This document shows positions 8,665 through 16,640 of a stretch of DNA of 64,000 bases, in pieces (the first letter of the stretch is position 1; every line of letters begins with the position of its first letter). This DNA comes from Pedobacter antarcticus (GTDB taxonomy: Bacteria > Bacteroidota > Bacteroidia > Sphingobacteriales > Sphingobacteriaceae): contig NZ_FONS01000002.1 in NCBI RefSeq assembly GCF_900112985.1, forward strand, positions 372,001-436,000, read 5' to 3'. The position numbers were made by a program, and so were the translations under genes. The notes beneath the pieces were generated by a model, which was given only the letters and a program-made list of their open reading frames with translations, made no database searches and had not been told where the DNA came from.

Positions 8665-10821
8665 ATGTTGAAAAGAGTATTATTAGTCACCTTCACAGCA
8701 GCAATCCTGGCGTGTCAGGCAGCTCCAAAGCCGCAGCAGCTTGTTGAAGGCATTCCTAATATTAAACCTGATGAGCAGCAAGGCCTGGTTTTGAAGGAAA
8801 TTGTGACGCTTATAGAAAACTACAACTATAAGAAGATACCGTTAAACGATTCAATATCTTCCCTGATACTGGATAAATATGTCAAATCACTGGATCCGTA
8901 TAGAAGCTACTTCCTGGCTTCTGATATTAAAGACTTCGAGCAGTTCCGTTTTACACTGGATGACTCATTCCGGGCGGGAGATCTAAGCGCTCCGTTTTAT
9001 ATATTTAATGTCTATTCCAAAAGGTATAATGAAACGTTGGATTATGCTATGGCACAGATTAAGGATAAGTATGATTTCAACAAGAATGATACTTATGTTT
9101 TTGACCGCGAAAAAATGCCCTGGGTTACTTCTGTATCTGCTCTAAACGAAATCTGGAAGAAAAGAGTAAAATACGAATTAATTAACCTGAAAATTGCTGG
9201 AACTACAGAAGCGAAAAATGTAGAGACCCTCACTAAAAGATATCAGAATCTGAAGTCACAATCTGCAAAACTGAATAACCAGGATGTATTTCAAATGGTT
9301 ATGGATGCATTTACCGAGACAATAGATCCACATACTAATTATTTTAATCCGGCAAATGCTGAACGTTTTAATGAAGATATGGCCCGTTCCTTTGAGGGGA
9401 TAGGTGCGAGATTACAATTGGAAAATGATATTTTGAAGATCGCTGAAATTATTCCGGGAGGTCCTGCTTTTAAAAGTAAACTGCTGAATACAGGTGACAG
9501 AATTGTAGCTGTAGCACAGGCAACAGGTGATTTTGAAGATATTATAGGCTGGAGAATAGAAAGTTCTGTAGCGAAGATAAAAGGGCCTAAAGGCACGAAA
9601 GTACGTTTGAAAATCATTCCGGTAGGTCAGGATATGTCTTCGAAGCCAGTTGTTATAGAGCTAACGAGAGAGAAGATCATTATGGAAGATCAATCTGCCA
9701 AAAAGGAAGTGAAAACGATTCAGTCAGATGGTCATACTTACAAAATAGGGGTAATTAGTGTGCCCGCATTCTACGCAGATTTTAAAGCTGCCAATGCTGG
9801 TGATCCGAACTATAAGAGTACAACACGTGATGTTAAGTTACTACTGGATACACTGAAAAGGATTGACAAGGTTGATGCAATCATGATGGATCTGCGTGCA
9901 AATGGAGGCGGTTCTCTTGTTGAATCTATCGATCTTACGGGTTTATTTATCGATAAGGGGCCTGTTGTACAGGTAAAAGATCTTAAAGGTCAGATTCAGG
10001 TAAACAGCGACGAAAATGCTGGCGTTGCCTGGTCAGGACCGATGGGTGTAATGGTAGATCGTTTAAGTGCATCTGCATCGGAGATTTTCGCTGGAGCAAT
10101 TCAGGATTATGGACGTGGCATCATTATCGGTACACAGACTTATGGTAAGGGAACGGTTCAATCATCCATTAATCTGAATAATTTACTGAATCCGTCATTA
10201 GTGCAGCGACTGGCTATGCTGATTCAGAAAAGTTCAGGAGCTGCAGTTAAAGTTAATGGTGCTAATGCAGCTGCTGCTCCGCCTCAGCTGGGACAGATTA
10301 ACTTAACTATGGCCAAATTTTACCGTGTTAATGGTAGCAGTACACAGCATAAAGGCGTAATGCCTGATATCGTTCTGCCTTCATTCTATCCATTAGATAA
10401 AATCGGGGAAGATACCGAGCCATCGGCTCTGGCATGGGACGAGATTCGTCAATCTAATTTTATTCCTGTTGCAGATCTAAGCGGTCTTAAGCCCGAACTG
10501 ATCAAAAGGCATGATGCAAGGATGGAGAAATCTCTTGATTATAAAGCGTTGATGGATGATATTGAAAGCATGAAGAAGCGTGAGCAGGAAACGTCAGTAA
10601 CTTTAAATGAAACCAAACTTAAAGCGGAAAGAGATAGTCTGGAAGCTAAGAACCTGGATAAAATAAATAAGCTTCGTGCTTCACGCGGCTTGCCTGCGGT
10701 GAAAAAAGGAGATAAGATTAAAAAGGATGAGAATTTTGATTTCATACAAGACGAAAGTCTGCATGTACTTGCAGATCTGATGGGACTGGAACCTAAGCCC
10801 AGCCCTAAAGTTAATCCTTAA
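8665..10821 (+). CDS. Carboxy-terminal (tail-specific) protease, S41 family
   Basis: 718 residues from ATG 8665, chosen because it gives a compact lipoprotein signal (LKRVLLVTFTAAILAC, Cys17); an in-frame ATG at 8641 would add eight residues and is the main alternative. It is a Prc/Tsp-type periplasmic protease that degrades proteins from the C terminus and trims envelope proteins or peptidoglycan hydrolases. Order of parts: N-terminal helical domain, PDZ domain (about 240-320, around FEGIGARLQLENDILKI), S41 catalytic domain with the SASASEIFAGA motif (Ser470 by comparison with E. coli Prc) and Lys495 in TYGKGTVQ, 25 residues apart as in Prc, then a charged helical C-terminal domain (DUF3340 type). 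Single gene closed by a bidirectional terminator. Confidence 0.93.
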   Translation: MLKRVLLVTFTAAILACQAAPKPQQLVEGIPNIKPDEQQGLVLKEIVTLIENYNYKKIPLNDSISSLILDKYVKSLDPYRSYFLASDIKDFEQFRFTLDDSFRAGDLSAPFYIFNVYSKRYNETLDYAMAQIKDKYDFNKNDTYVFDREKMPWVTSVSALNEIWKKRVKYELINLKIAGTTEAKNVETLTKRYQNLKSQSAKLNNQDVFQMVMDAFTETIDPHTNYFNPANAERFNEDMARSFEGIGARLQLENDILKIAEIIPGGPAFKSKLLNTGDRIVAVAQATGDFEDIIGWRIESSVAKIKGPKGTKVRLKIIPVGQDMSSKPVVIELTREKIIMEDQSAKKEVKTIQSDGHTYKIGVISVPAFYADFKAANAGDPNYKSTTRDVKLLLDTLKRIDKVDAIMMDLRANGGGSLVESIDLTGLFIDKGPVVQVKDLKGQIQVNSDENAGVAWSGPMGVMVDRLSASASEIFAGAIQDYGRGIIIGTQTYGKGTVQSSINLNNLLNPSLVQRLAMLIQKSSGAAVKVNGANAAAAPPQLGQINLTMAKFYRVNGSSTQHKGVMPDIVLPSFYPLDKIGEDTEPSALAWDEIRQSNFIPVADLSGLKPELIKRHDARMEKSLDYKALMDDIESMKKREQETSVTLNETKLKAERDSLEAKNLDKINKLRASRGLPAVKKGDKIKKDENFDFIQDESLHVLADLMGLEPKPSPKVNP

Positions 10822-10840
10822 TACAACACAGCCTTTTAAT

Positions 10841-10881
10841 AAAAACGCCCCCAAAAGCAGCTAGCTATTGGGGGCGTTTTT
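10841..10881. terminator. Bidirectional intrinsic terminator
   Basis: Perfect 14-bp arms (10841-10854 and 10868-10881) with a GC core CGCCCCC and A/T tracts on both sides; serves the protease gene on the plus strand and the convergent SPFH gene. Confidence 0.9.
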
Positions 10882-10896
10882 TGTTGGCAAGAAATA

Positions 10897-11820
10897 TTAA
10901 GGATCTTTCCTCTGCATCTGCATAGCCATCATTTCTTTCATTGTTTTGTTCATTCCTTCTGTAGACCCATCCAGGAATATCACGTTCCCCTCACTGTTCT
11001 CTGCGAACTGTTTAATGGATTCGGTCCACATTGTAAATAGGATCACTGAGATGTCCAGATTAGCTTGTTCCATCTCCTGTGCGGCCTTGGTCATACCATG
11101 GGCGACTTCTGCACGGAATAAAGCAATACCTTGACCACGGAGTTGTGCAGCTTCTCTTTCTGCAGCAGCAGCAATCTTAATCGCATTACCATCTGCTTCT
11201 GCACCTTTTGTTTTTGTGATTAAGAGTGCCTGACCTTCATTTTCTGCGGCGGCCTTCAGGTTATGAGAAGCAACGACCCGACTCATTGAACGCATAATTT
11301 CATCGTCGAAGGTTATATCATTCAACTGCAGATCCTGCAGATGATACCCCCAGGATTCCAAAACCTTATCAATCTGCTCCTTCACATGCTCCACAATTTC
11401 ATTTCTTTGTGCCAATACATTTGCCTGTTTTTGTGTGGCAACATACGCACGAATAGAACCTTCAATAGTACGAATTAGTGCCTGCATCAGATTGCTTGCA
11501 TCTACGAACTTAAAAGCAACGTTTTTGATAGTTTCTTCTCCCTGATCCAGAACTGAGTAAAGTAGCATCGCTTTAAAATATACATTGGCCTGATCCTGAG
11601 TTACAGCTTGAAATGATAACTCTACAGAGCGGTTCTGAATAGATATCCTGGAATGTATGACTTCGATTAAGGGTATTTTAAAGCTCAGTCCCGGTCTGAG
11701 CTGCCGGCGATATTTGCCGAATACGGTGACAACTCCGATAGTGCCTTGTTTAACGGTGACAAAGGAGCTGAAGAGGATGATAACTACAAAAAAAACCAGG
11801 AAGTAGAGTACGTAAGCCAT
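10897..11820 (-). CDS. SPFH/Band 7 (stomatin-like) membrane protein
   Basis: 307 residues. One N-terminal membrane segment (about 2-24) anchors an SPFH domain (about 25-185, starting VKQGTIGVVTVFGKYRR) and a long Ala/Glu-rich coiled coil (about 185-260, AAAENEGQALLITKTKGAEA) as in stomatin/paraslipin and HflC relatives. Such proteins form oligomeric cages or patches in the inner membrane and influence neighbouring proteases or channels. The C terminus is Met/Lys rich. No NfeD-type partner is encoded next to it, which argues against a QmcA/NfeD pair. Single gene between a bidirectional terminator and the CapA gene. Confidence 0.9.
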   Translation of the reverse strand: MAYVLYFLVFFVVIILFSSFVTVKQGTIGVVTVFGKYRRQLRPGLSFKIPLIEVIHSRISIQNRSVELSFQAVTQDQANVYFKAMLLYSVLDQGEETIKNVAFKFVDASNLMQALIRTIEGSIRAYVATQKQANVLAQRNEIVEHVKEQIDKVLESWGYHLQDLQLNDITFDDEIMRSMSRVVASHNLKAAAENEGQALLITKTKGAEADGNAIKIAAAAEREAAQLRGQGIALFRAEVAHGMTKAAQEMEQANLDISVILFTMWTESIKQFAENSEGNVIFLDGSTEGMNKTMKEMMAMQMQRKDP

Positions 11821-11892
11821 AATGATATTGAATTAGTGTAAATGTTATAATATAAGAAAATATCCCCGGATAGCCACCGTTTATTATTCCCA

Positions 11893-13035
11893 TCACTGGG
11901 ATGAAGGAGCGATTCGCTGACCTTTGAAGCTAAGCCCATGCCCTGGAAAGTCCTGACCAGTTAAAGTGGCGATTTTCCAGAATGCGGTATGTAGCGGATC
12001 AACAGTCAAACCATTCAGCTTGTCTTGTTTAACGGAAACTACGTCTGCGTAAAGAAAATCACCATTGGCTTTGATTCTGATATCCATTAGTGGTGCGAAG
12101 CCATTAGGGCCTTTAAGGCTAAACTGTCCATAGGTGCAGAAATTACCCAGACTATAGGCTATAAATTTATTTTTATAGACTTCTACAGCCCTTGTGACAT
12201 GCGGGCCATGCCCCAATACAAGATCGGCTCCGGCATCAATTACGGCATGGGCGAATGCGTAAACGTTTCCGCGATTTTCCTTATAAAAGATTTCATCTGT
12301 TCGGGGTACGTGTTCGAACTTTGCGCCCTCAGCACCACCATGAAATGACACTATTACAATATTGACCTGTTTTTTTAGAAATGAGACCAGTGCTTTAGCG
12401 CTGTCTGTCTGATTAATCGAAACTGTATTCTCGTTGGGAGCAAAGGCACAGAATCCATATTTTACACTGTCTTTTTCAAAGATACTGTAAGGATGGGATG
12501 TTAGGCCGGCATAATTAATTTCCAATGAATCCAGTAAAGCCATGCTTCTCTTACGACCCTTATTGCCGAAATCTCCGACATGATTATTTGCGAGGCTTAA
12601 TAAGTTAAAACCCGCTTCTTTATAAATGCTGGCATATGCTTCAGGCATTCTGAAGGCAAAGCAGCTATTGCCTAATGTGTCTTTACATTTGGTGGATTTG
12701 CCAGAGTCAAGAAAGCTTCCTTCAAGATTTCCGAATACTATATCTCCGTTAAGATAAGAAGCTACGTTTTTAAAGCTGTCCCTGCCCTGACGTGGGGGTA
12801 GACCTGAAGGAGAAGGGTAAGCTGATCCAAGCATAATATCTCCCACTGCTATTACTTTAAGTGTGTCTTTTCCAGGTGTAGCTACAGTGTCCTGAACTGA
12901 CACCGCGTTAACGGTTTCATTAATTGTCCCTGCAGCACGTGAGCAGCTGAGCAGGATAGGTATAGCAAGGCCTACAGTTAGTGCGATTAGAAGCTTTGCG
13001 TAAAGTTTTACTGGATGAATCATTTTTGCCATCAT
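11893..13035 (-). CDS. CapA-family lipoprotein (PGA_cap metallophosphatase-like)
   Basis: 380 residues. The N terminus is a lipoprotein signal with lipobox LLSC (Cys31). The remainder is a PGA_cap/CapA domain of the calcineurin-like fold: VIAVGDIMLGS (first metal motif), GNLEGSF, SLANNHVGDFG, VSFHGGAEG, LGHGPHVTR and YSLGNF. CapA takes part in poly-gamma-glutamate capsule synthesis in Bacillus, but in Bacteroidota it is usually a lone gene of unknown substrate, so a capsule role is not claimed. ATGs at 13035, 13032 and 13023 are all possible starts. A terminator of the upstream gene lies only 18 nt before the start. Confidence 0.88.
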   Translation of the reverse strand: MMAKMIHPVKLYAKLLIALTVGLAIPILLSCSRAAGTINETVNAVSVQDTVATPGKDTLKVIAVGDIMLGSAYPSPSGLPPRQGRDSFKNVASYLNGDIVFGNLEGSFLDSGKSTKCKDTLGNSCFAFRMPEAYASIYKEAGFNLLSLANNHVGDFGNKGRKRSMALLDSLEINYAGLTSHPYSIFEKDSVKYGFCAFAPNENTVSINQTDSAKALVSFLKKQVNIVIVSFHGGAEGAKFEHVPRTDEIFYKENRGNVYAFAHAVIDAGADLVLGHGPHVTRAVEVYKNKFIAYSLGNFCTYGQFSLKGPNGFAPLMDIRIKANGDFLYADVVSVKQDKLNGLTVDPLHTAFWKIATLTGQDFPGHGLSFKGQRIAPSSQ

Positions 13036-13051
13036 TGATATCTGGGATAAA

Positions 13052-13087
13052 AAAAAAGTCCTTCTAATTTTAATCAGAAGGACTTTT
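13052..13087 (-). terminator. Terminator of the NlpC/P60 gene, close to the CapA start
   Basis: AGAAGGACTTTT on one arm (13076-13087) pairs with AAAAGTCCTTCT (13054-13065); read on the minus strand it ends in a run of T. It leaves about 18 nt before the next ATG, so CapA needs either read-through or its own very compact promoter. Confidence 0.8.
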
Positions 13088-13104
13088 AAATATTTTTTTA
13101 GTTT

Positions 13105-13659
13105 TTATTCTTCAATCAGATCTTTTTTGCCTGATTCCAGGATTCTTCCGCCTTTATAAAAGAACCTTGAATAATAGGGTTCGTTCAAATTGCTGATTAC
13201 GACTCCTCTGGATGAAGAGGCGTGTGCAAAGCGATTATCGCCTAAATAAATACCAATATGTGTAATGCTTTTACTTTTGATTTTGAAGAATACTAAATCT
13301 CCTTCTTTCAGTTCATCTTTTGGCAGGGGGTCTACCATACTGAATATATCTCTTGAGTTTCTGAGTAAAGTTGTATTGAAAACTTTATCGTAAATGGCTT
13401 TTGTGAAAGCTGAACAGTCAATCCCCTTTTGTGTGTTACCGCCAAAACGATAAGGAGTTCCGATCCATTCGTAGATAAACTTGTAGAGTTTTACGTTAGA
13501 TGTTGCGTCGACTGCAACACCCATAACCTGCGAAAAATATTGTGAGGCTAAGTTGTCAGGATCTGCTAATTTATTGGTTTCTTTAGTTTTGGTCTGTGCA
13601 TTTAATGCTGTAAAACTGCATAAGGTGACCAGGCTAGAAAACAAAAATTTTTTTATCAT
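13105..13659 (-). CDS. NlpC/P60-family cell-wall endopeptidase
   Basis: 184 residues with a signal peptide (about 1-21, ending LNAQ). The NlpC/P60 catalytic domain spans about 55-180: Cys82 in GIDCSAF, His134 in ITHIGIYLG and His146 in RFAHASSSRGV form the papain-like triad. These enzymes cut the D-gamma-Glu to meso-DAP bond in peptidoglycan peptides and act in the periplasm during wall growth or recycling. The domain is complete and of usual length, without SH3 or LysM binding modules. Single gene; the stop is followed by a terminator. Confidence 0.93.
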   Translation of the reverse strand: MIKKFLFSSLVTLCSFTALNAQTKTKETNKLADPDNLASQYFSQVMGVAVDATSNVKLYKFIYEWIGTPYRFGGNTQKGIDCSAFTKAIYDKVFNTTLLRNSRDIFSMVDPLPKDELKEGDLVFFKIKSKSITHIGIYLGDNRFAHASSSRGVVISNLNEPYYSRFFYKGGRILESGKKDLIEE

Positions 13660-13833
13660 GTTACACTGTTAAGTTTGGGTAAACGGTACTTGCACTTAAA
13701 CGTACACCACGGGGGCTTATTGTCAGGTTGTCAAAACTATGTAATTTAGTTATGTTATCCAAATGTTATCTATGCATTCACGGCAATTTAACACTTTTAC
13801 ATTGATTTGATATCATGCATTTTACAGTATTTC

Positions 13834-13864
13834 TTCGATATATTACAATAATAAAGTAGATTTG
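13834..13864 (+). promoter_or_regulatory. Promoter of pdhA
   Basis: Exact -7 box TAGATTTG (13857-13864) with TTCG at 13834-13837 as a -33-like box, spacer 19 bp; predicted leader of about 25 nt to the ATG at 13894. Confidence 0.6.
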
Positions 13865-13893
13865 CTCTCATAAATAAAAATCAATAGCCAAAA

Positions 13894-14889
13894 ATGAGTG
13901 CAGTAGAAATTAATAAAGATACCTATCTGAAGTGGTTTGAGTCGATGTTGCTGATGCGTAAATTCGAAGAGAAAACTGGTCAACTTTACGGACAGCAAAA
14001 GATCCGTGGTTTTTGTCACCTGTACATTGGACAGGAGGCTGTCGTAGCAGGAGCTATATCTGCGCTGCAGCCTGAAGACTCCATGATCACAGCTTACCGT
14101 GATCACGCTCATGCTTTGGCTAAGGGTGTTAGTGCAAATAGCATCATGGCCGAAATGTACGGAAAAGCAACTGGCTGTTCCAAAGGTAAAGGCGGTTCGA
14201 TGCACATGTTTAGTAAAGAACACAACTTCTATGGCGGTCACGGTATCGTGGGTGGCCAGATCCCTCTGGGTGCTGGTATCGCTTTCGCTGAAAAATATAA
14301 AGGAACAAAAAATGTAAACGTTTGCTATATGGGCGACGGTGCAGTTCGTCAGGGCGCACTGAATGAAGCCTTTAATATGGCTATGTTATGGAAACTTCCT
14401 GTAATCTTTGTTTGTGAGAATAATGGTTACGCTATGGGAACTTCCGTAGAACGTACTACTAATATGCTGGATATCTATAAACTGGGTTTAGGTTTTGATA
14501 TGCCATGCGCACCAGTTGATGGTATGGATCCAGTTGCAGTACATAATGCGATGGATGAAGCTGCTCAGCGTGCAAGAAACGGTGAAGGTCCGACTTTCTT
14601 AGAAATGAGAACTTACCGTTACCGCGGACATTCAATGTCTGACCCTGCAAAATACCGTACAAAAGACGAACTGGAAGAATATAAAGCTAAAGATCCGATT
14701 GAATCTGTAAGAGAGGTAATCTTAAAAGAAAAATATGCTGATGAGGCATGGATTGAAGAGATCGAAGCTAAAGTAAAACAGATCGTTGATGAATCGGTGA
14801 AATTTGCTGAAGAATCACCTTGGCCGGAAGCATCAGAATTATATACTGATGTTTATGTGCAGCAGGACTATCCATACGTCCTGGATTAA
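13894..14889 (+). CDS. pdhA: Pyruvate dehydrogenase E1 component, alpha subunit
   Basis: 331 residues. It is the thiamine-diphosphate-binding half of a heterodimeric (alpha2beta2) E1, decarboxylating pyruvate for acetyl-CoA formation. The ThDP/Mg motif begins GDGAVRQG (147-154) and ends with ENN (175-177); the conserved loop YRYRGHSMSDP is near 205-215; the early RDHAHALAKG matches the family. The next gene encodes E2, but no E1-beta gene lies between or nearby, so pdhB must be elsewhere, an arrangement common in Bacteroidota. Stop to next start is 32 nt, one operon. Confidence 0.96.
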   Translation: MSAVEINKDTYLKWFESMLLMRKFEEKTGQLYGQQKIRGFCHLYIGQEAVVAGAISALQPEDSMITAYRDHAHALAKGVSANSIMAEMYGKATGCSKGKGGSMHMFSKEHNFYGGHGIVGGQIPLGAGIAFAEKYKGTKNVNVCYMGDGAVRQGALNEAFNMAMLWKLPVIFVCENNGYAMGTSVERTTNMLDIYKLGLGFDMPCAPVDGMDPVAVHNAMDEAAQRARNGEGPTFLEMRTYRYRGHSMSDPAKYRTKDELEEYKAKDPIESVREVILKEKYADEAWIEEIEAKVKQIVDESVKFAEESPWPEASELYTDVYVQQDYPYVLD

Positions 14890-14921
14890 TTTTTGAACAT
14901 ATTTCAATTTGATATTATAGA

Positions 14922-16568
14922 ATGGCTGAAGTAGTTAAGATGCCCAAGATGAGCGACACCATGACCGAAGGGGTAATGGCGAAGTGGCATAAAAAAGTTG
15001 GCGATAAAGTAAAAAGCGGTGATGTACTGGCTGAAGTGGAAACTGATAAAGCAACCATGGATCTGGAATCATACTGGGACGGAACTATGCTGTATATCGG
15101 CGTAGAAGAAGGAAAAGCGGTACCAGTAGATGCAGTTATCGCTGTAATTGGTAAAGAAGGAGAAGACTATAAAGCTGCTCTTGATGCGGAAGGTACTGCT
15201 GCCCCGGCTGCAGCTGCAGAAGCACCTGCCAAAGAAGATGAAGAAGAAGCTAAAGAGGCACCAGCGGCAAAGGGCGCAGCATTAACGGATGCAGATCTGG
15301 AAAAAATGGGTGTTACAGTAGTACGCATGCCTTTACTAAGCGACACCATGACTGAAGGCGTAATTGCTGAATGGCATAAAAAAGTTGGAGACCAAGTTAA
15401 AGACGACGATATTCTGGCTGATGTAGAAACCGATAAGGCAACTATGGAAGTTATGGGTTATGCTTCAGGAACTTTACTACACATTGGTGTAGAAAAAGGT
15501 GCTGCGGCTAAAGTCAATGGTATTATTGCAATTGTTGGCCCGGAAGGAACTGACATTAGCGGTATCCTAAGCCAGGGCGATGCGCCAGCTAAACCGGCTG
15601 CAGATGCTGCAACTGCGGCTCCTGTCAAAGAAGCTGCTGTTGCAGAAGAACCAGCAGAAGCTGCACATACATCAACTGACGGAAGCCGTTTAAAAGCGTC
15701 TCCTTTAGCCAAACGTATAGCAAAAGAAAAAGGAATTGATTTATCTCAGGTAGCAGGTAGTGCTGATGGCGGTAGAATCATTAAAAAAGATATAGAGAAC
15801 TTTAAACCAGCTGCTGCGCCTGCGAAAGCAGAAGCAAGTGCTGCAACTGAAAAAGCTACTCCGTCTATCCCTGCATTTATTGGTGAAGAGAAATACACAG
15901 AGAAACCAGTTACACAAATGCGTAAGGTTATTGCCAAACGTCTTTCTGAAAGCTTGTTCACTGCTCCTCACTTTTATCTGACTATGAGTATTGACATGGA
16001 CGGAGCAATCGCTGCCCGTGCAAAAATCAATGAATTCTCACCAGTTAAAATCTCATTCAATGATATGGTACTGAAGGCAGTTGCTGTAGCATTGAAACAA
16101 CACCCTAATGTGAATTCTTCATGGTTAGGTGATAAAATCCGTTATAATGAGCATGTGAACATCGGTGTAGCAGTAGCTGTGGAAGATGGTTTACTGGTAC
16201 CTGTAGTTAGGTTCGCAGATGGAAAATCTCTTTCTCATATTTCTGCAGAAGTTAAAGATTTTGCGCAACGTGCAAAAGCTAAAAAGCTTCAGCCTGCAGA
16301 TTGGGAAGGGTCGACATTTACGATTTCTAACCTGGGTATGTTCGGAATAGATGAATTTACTGCGATTATCAATCCACCTGATGCTTGTATTCTGGCTATC
16401 GGAGGAATCTCACAAGTGCCGGTAGTTAAAAATGGCGCTGTGGTTCCTGGAAATGTCATGAAAGTTACCTTAAGCTGCGATCACCGTGTAGTAGATGGCG
16501 CAACAGGTTCTGCATTCCTGCAAACACTGAAATCATTACTGGAAGAACCAGTTAGATTATTAGTTTAA
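14922..16568 (+). CDS. pdhC: Dihydrolipoamide acetyltransferase (PDH E2), two lipoyl domains
   Basis: 548 residues. Order: lipoyl domain 1 (lipoylated Lys43 in ETDKATM), Ala/Pro/Glu linker, lipoyl domain 2 (Lys172 in the same ETDKATM context), second Ala/Pro linker, peripheral-subunit-binding domain (about 255-295, KASPLAKRIAKEKGIDL), third linker and the catalytic CAT domain (about 325-548) with the catalytic His521 in DHRVVDG. It forms the core of the pyruvate dehydrogenase complex and transfers the acetyl group to CoA. The two lipoyl copies are similar in DNA as well as protein, an internal duplication and not a mobile repeat. It is followed by a UUCG-loop terminator. Confidence 0.96.
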   Translation: MAEVVKMPKMSDTMTEGVMAKWHKKVGDKVKSGDVLAEVETDKATMDLESYWDGTMLYIGVEEGKAVPVDAVIAVIGKEGEDYKAALDAEGTAAPAAAAEAPAKEDEEEAKEAPAAKGAALTDADLEKMGVTVVRMPLLSDTMTEGVIAEWHKKVGDQVKDDDILADVETDKATMEVMGYASGTLLHIGVEKGAAAKVNGIIAIVGPEGTDISGILSQGDAPAKPAADAATAAPVKEAAVAEEPAEAAHTSTDGSRLKASPLAKRIAKEKGIDLSQVAGSADGGRIIKKDIENFKPAAAPAKAEASAATEKATPSIPAFIGEEKYTEKPVTQMRKVIAKRLSESLFTAPHFYLTMSIDMDGAIAARAKINEFSPVKISFNDMVLKAVAVALKQHPNVNSSWLGDKIRYNEHVNIGVAVAVEDGLLVPVVRFADGKSLSHISAEVKDFAQRAKAKKLQPADWEGSTFTISNLGMFGIDEFTAIINPPDACILAIGGISQVPVVKNGAVVPGNVMKVTLSCDHRVVDGATGSAFLQTLKSLLEEPVRLLV

Positions 16569-16584
16569 TCGAGATCAAATAATT

Positions 16585-16610
16585 AAAAAGCTGCTTCGGC
16601 AGCTTTTTTT
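16585..16610 (+). terminator. Terminator with TTCG tetraloop
   Basis: AAAAAGCTGC (16585-16594), TTCG loop, GCAGCTTTTTTT. Very stable; ends the pdhA-pdhC unit and its T tract falls in the -33 region of the hisS promoter. Confidence 0.92.
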
Positions 16611-16627
16611 ATGCCTTTTACTTTTTG

Positions 16628-16635
16628 TACTTTTG
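16628..16635 (+). promoter_or_regulatory. -7 box TACTTTTG of hisS, 5 nt before ATG
   Basis: Exact TAnnTTTG ending 5 nt before the hisS ATG (16641), 17 nt after the preceding terminator. Predicts a leaderless hisS transcript. Confidence 0.55.
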
Positions 16636-16640
16636 CCCGC

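Noticed and set aside
13843-14241. 132-codon minus-strand frame over the start of pdhA
   Set aside because: Antisense shadow of a strongly conserved gene; Cys/His/Ser-rich composition without domain logic.
15001-15450. DNA-level repeat inside pdhC
   Set aside because: It is the two lipoyl domains of E2, a known domain duplication, not a mobile or regulatory repeat.
15167-15971. Several minus-strand frames opposite pdhC
   Set aside because: They mirror the Ala/Pro/Glu-rich linkers of E2, whose codon bias keeps the opposite strand open.
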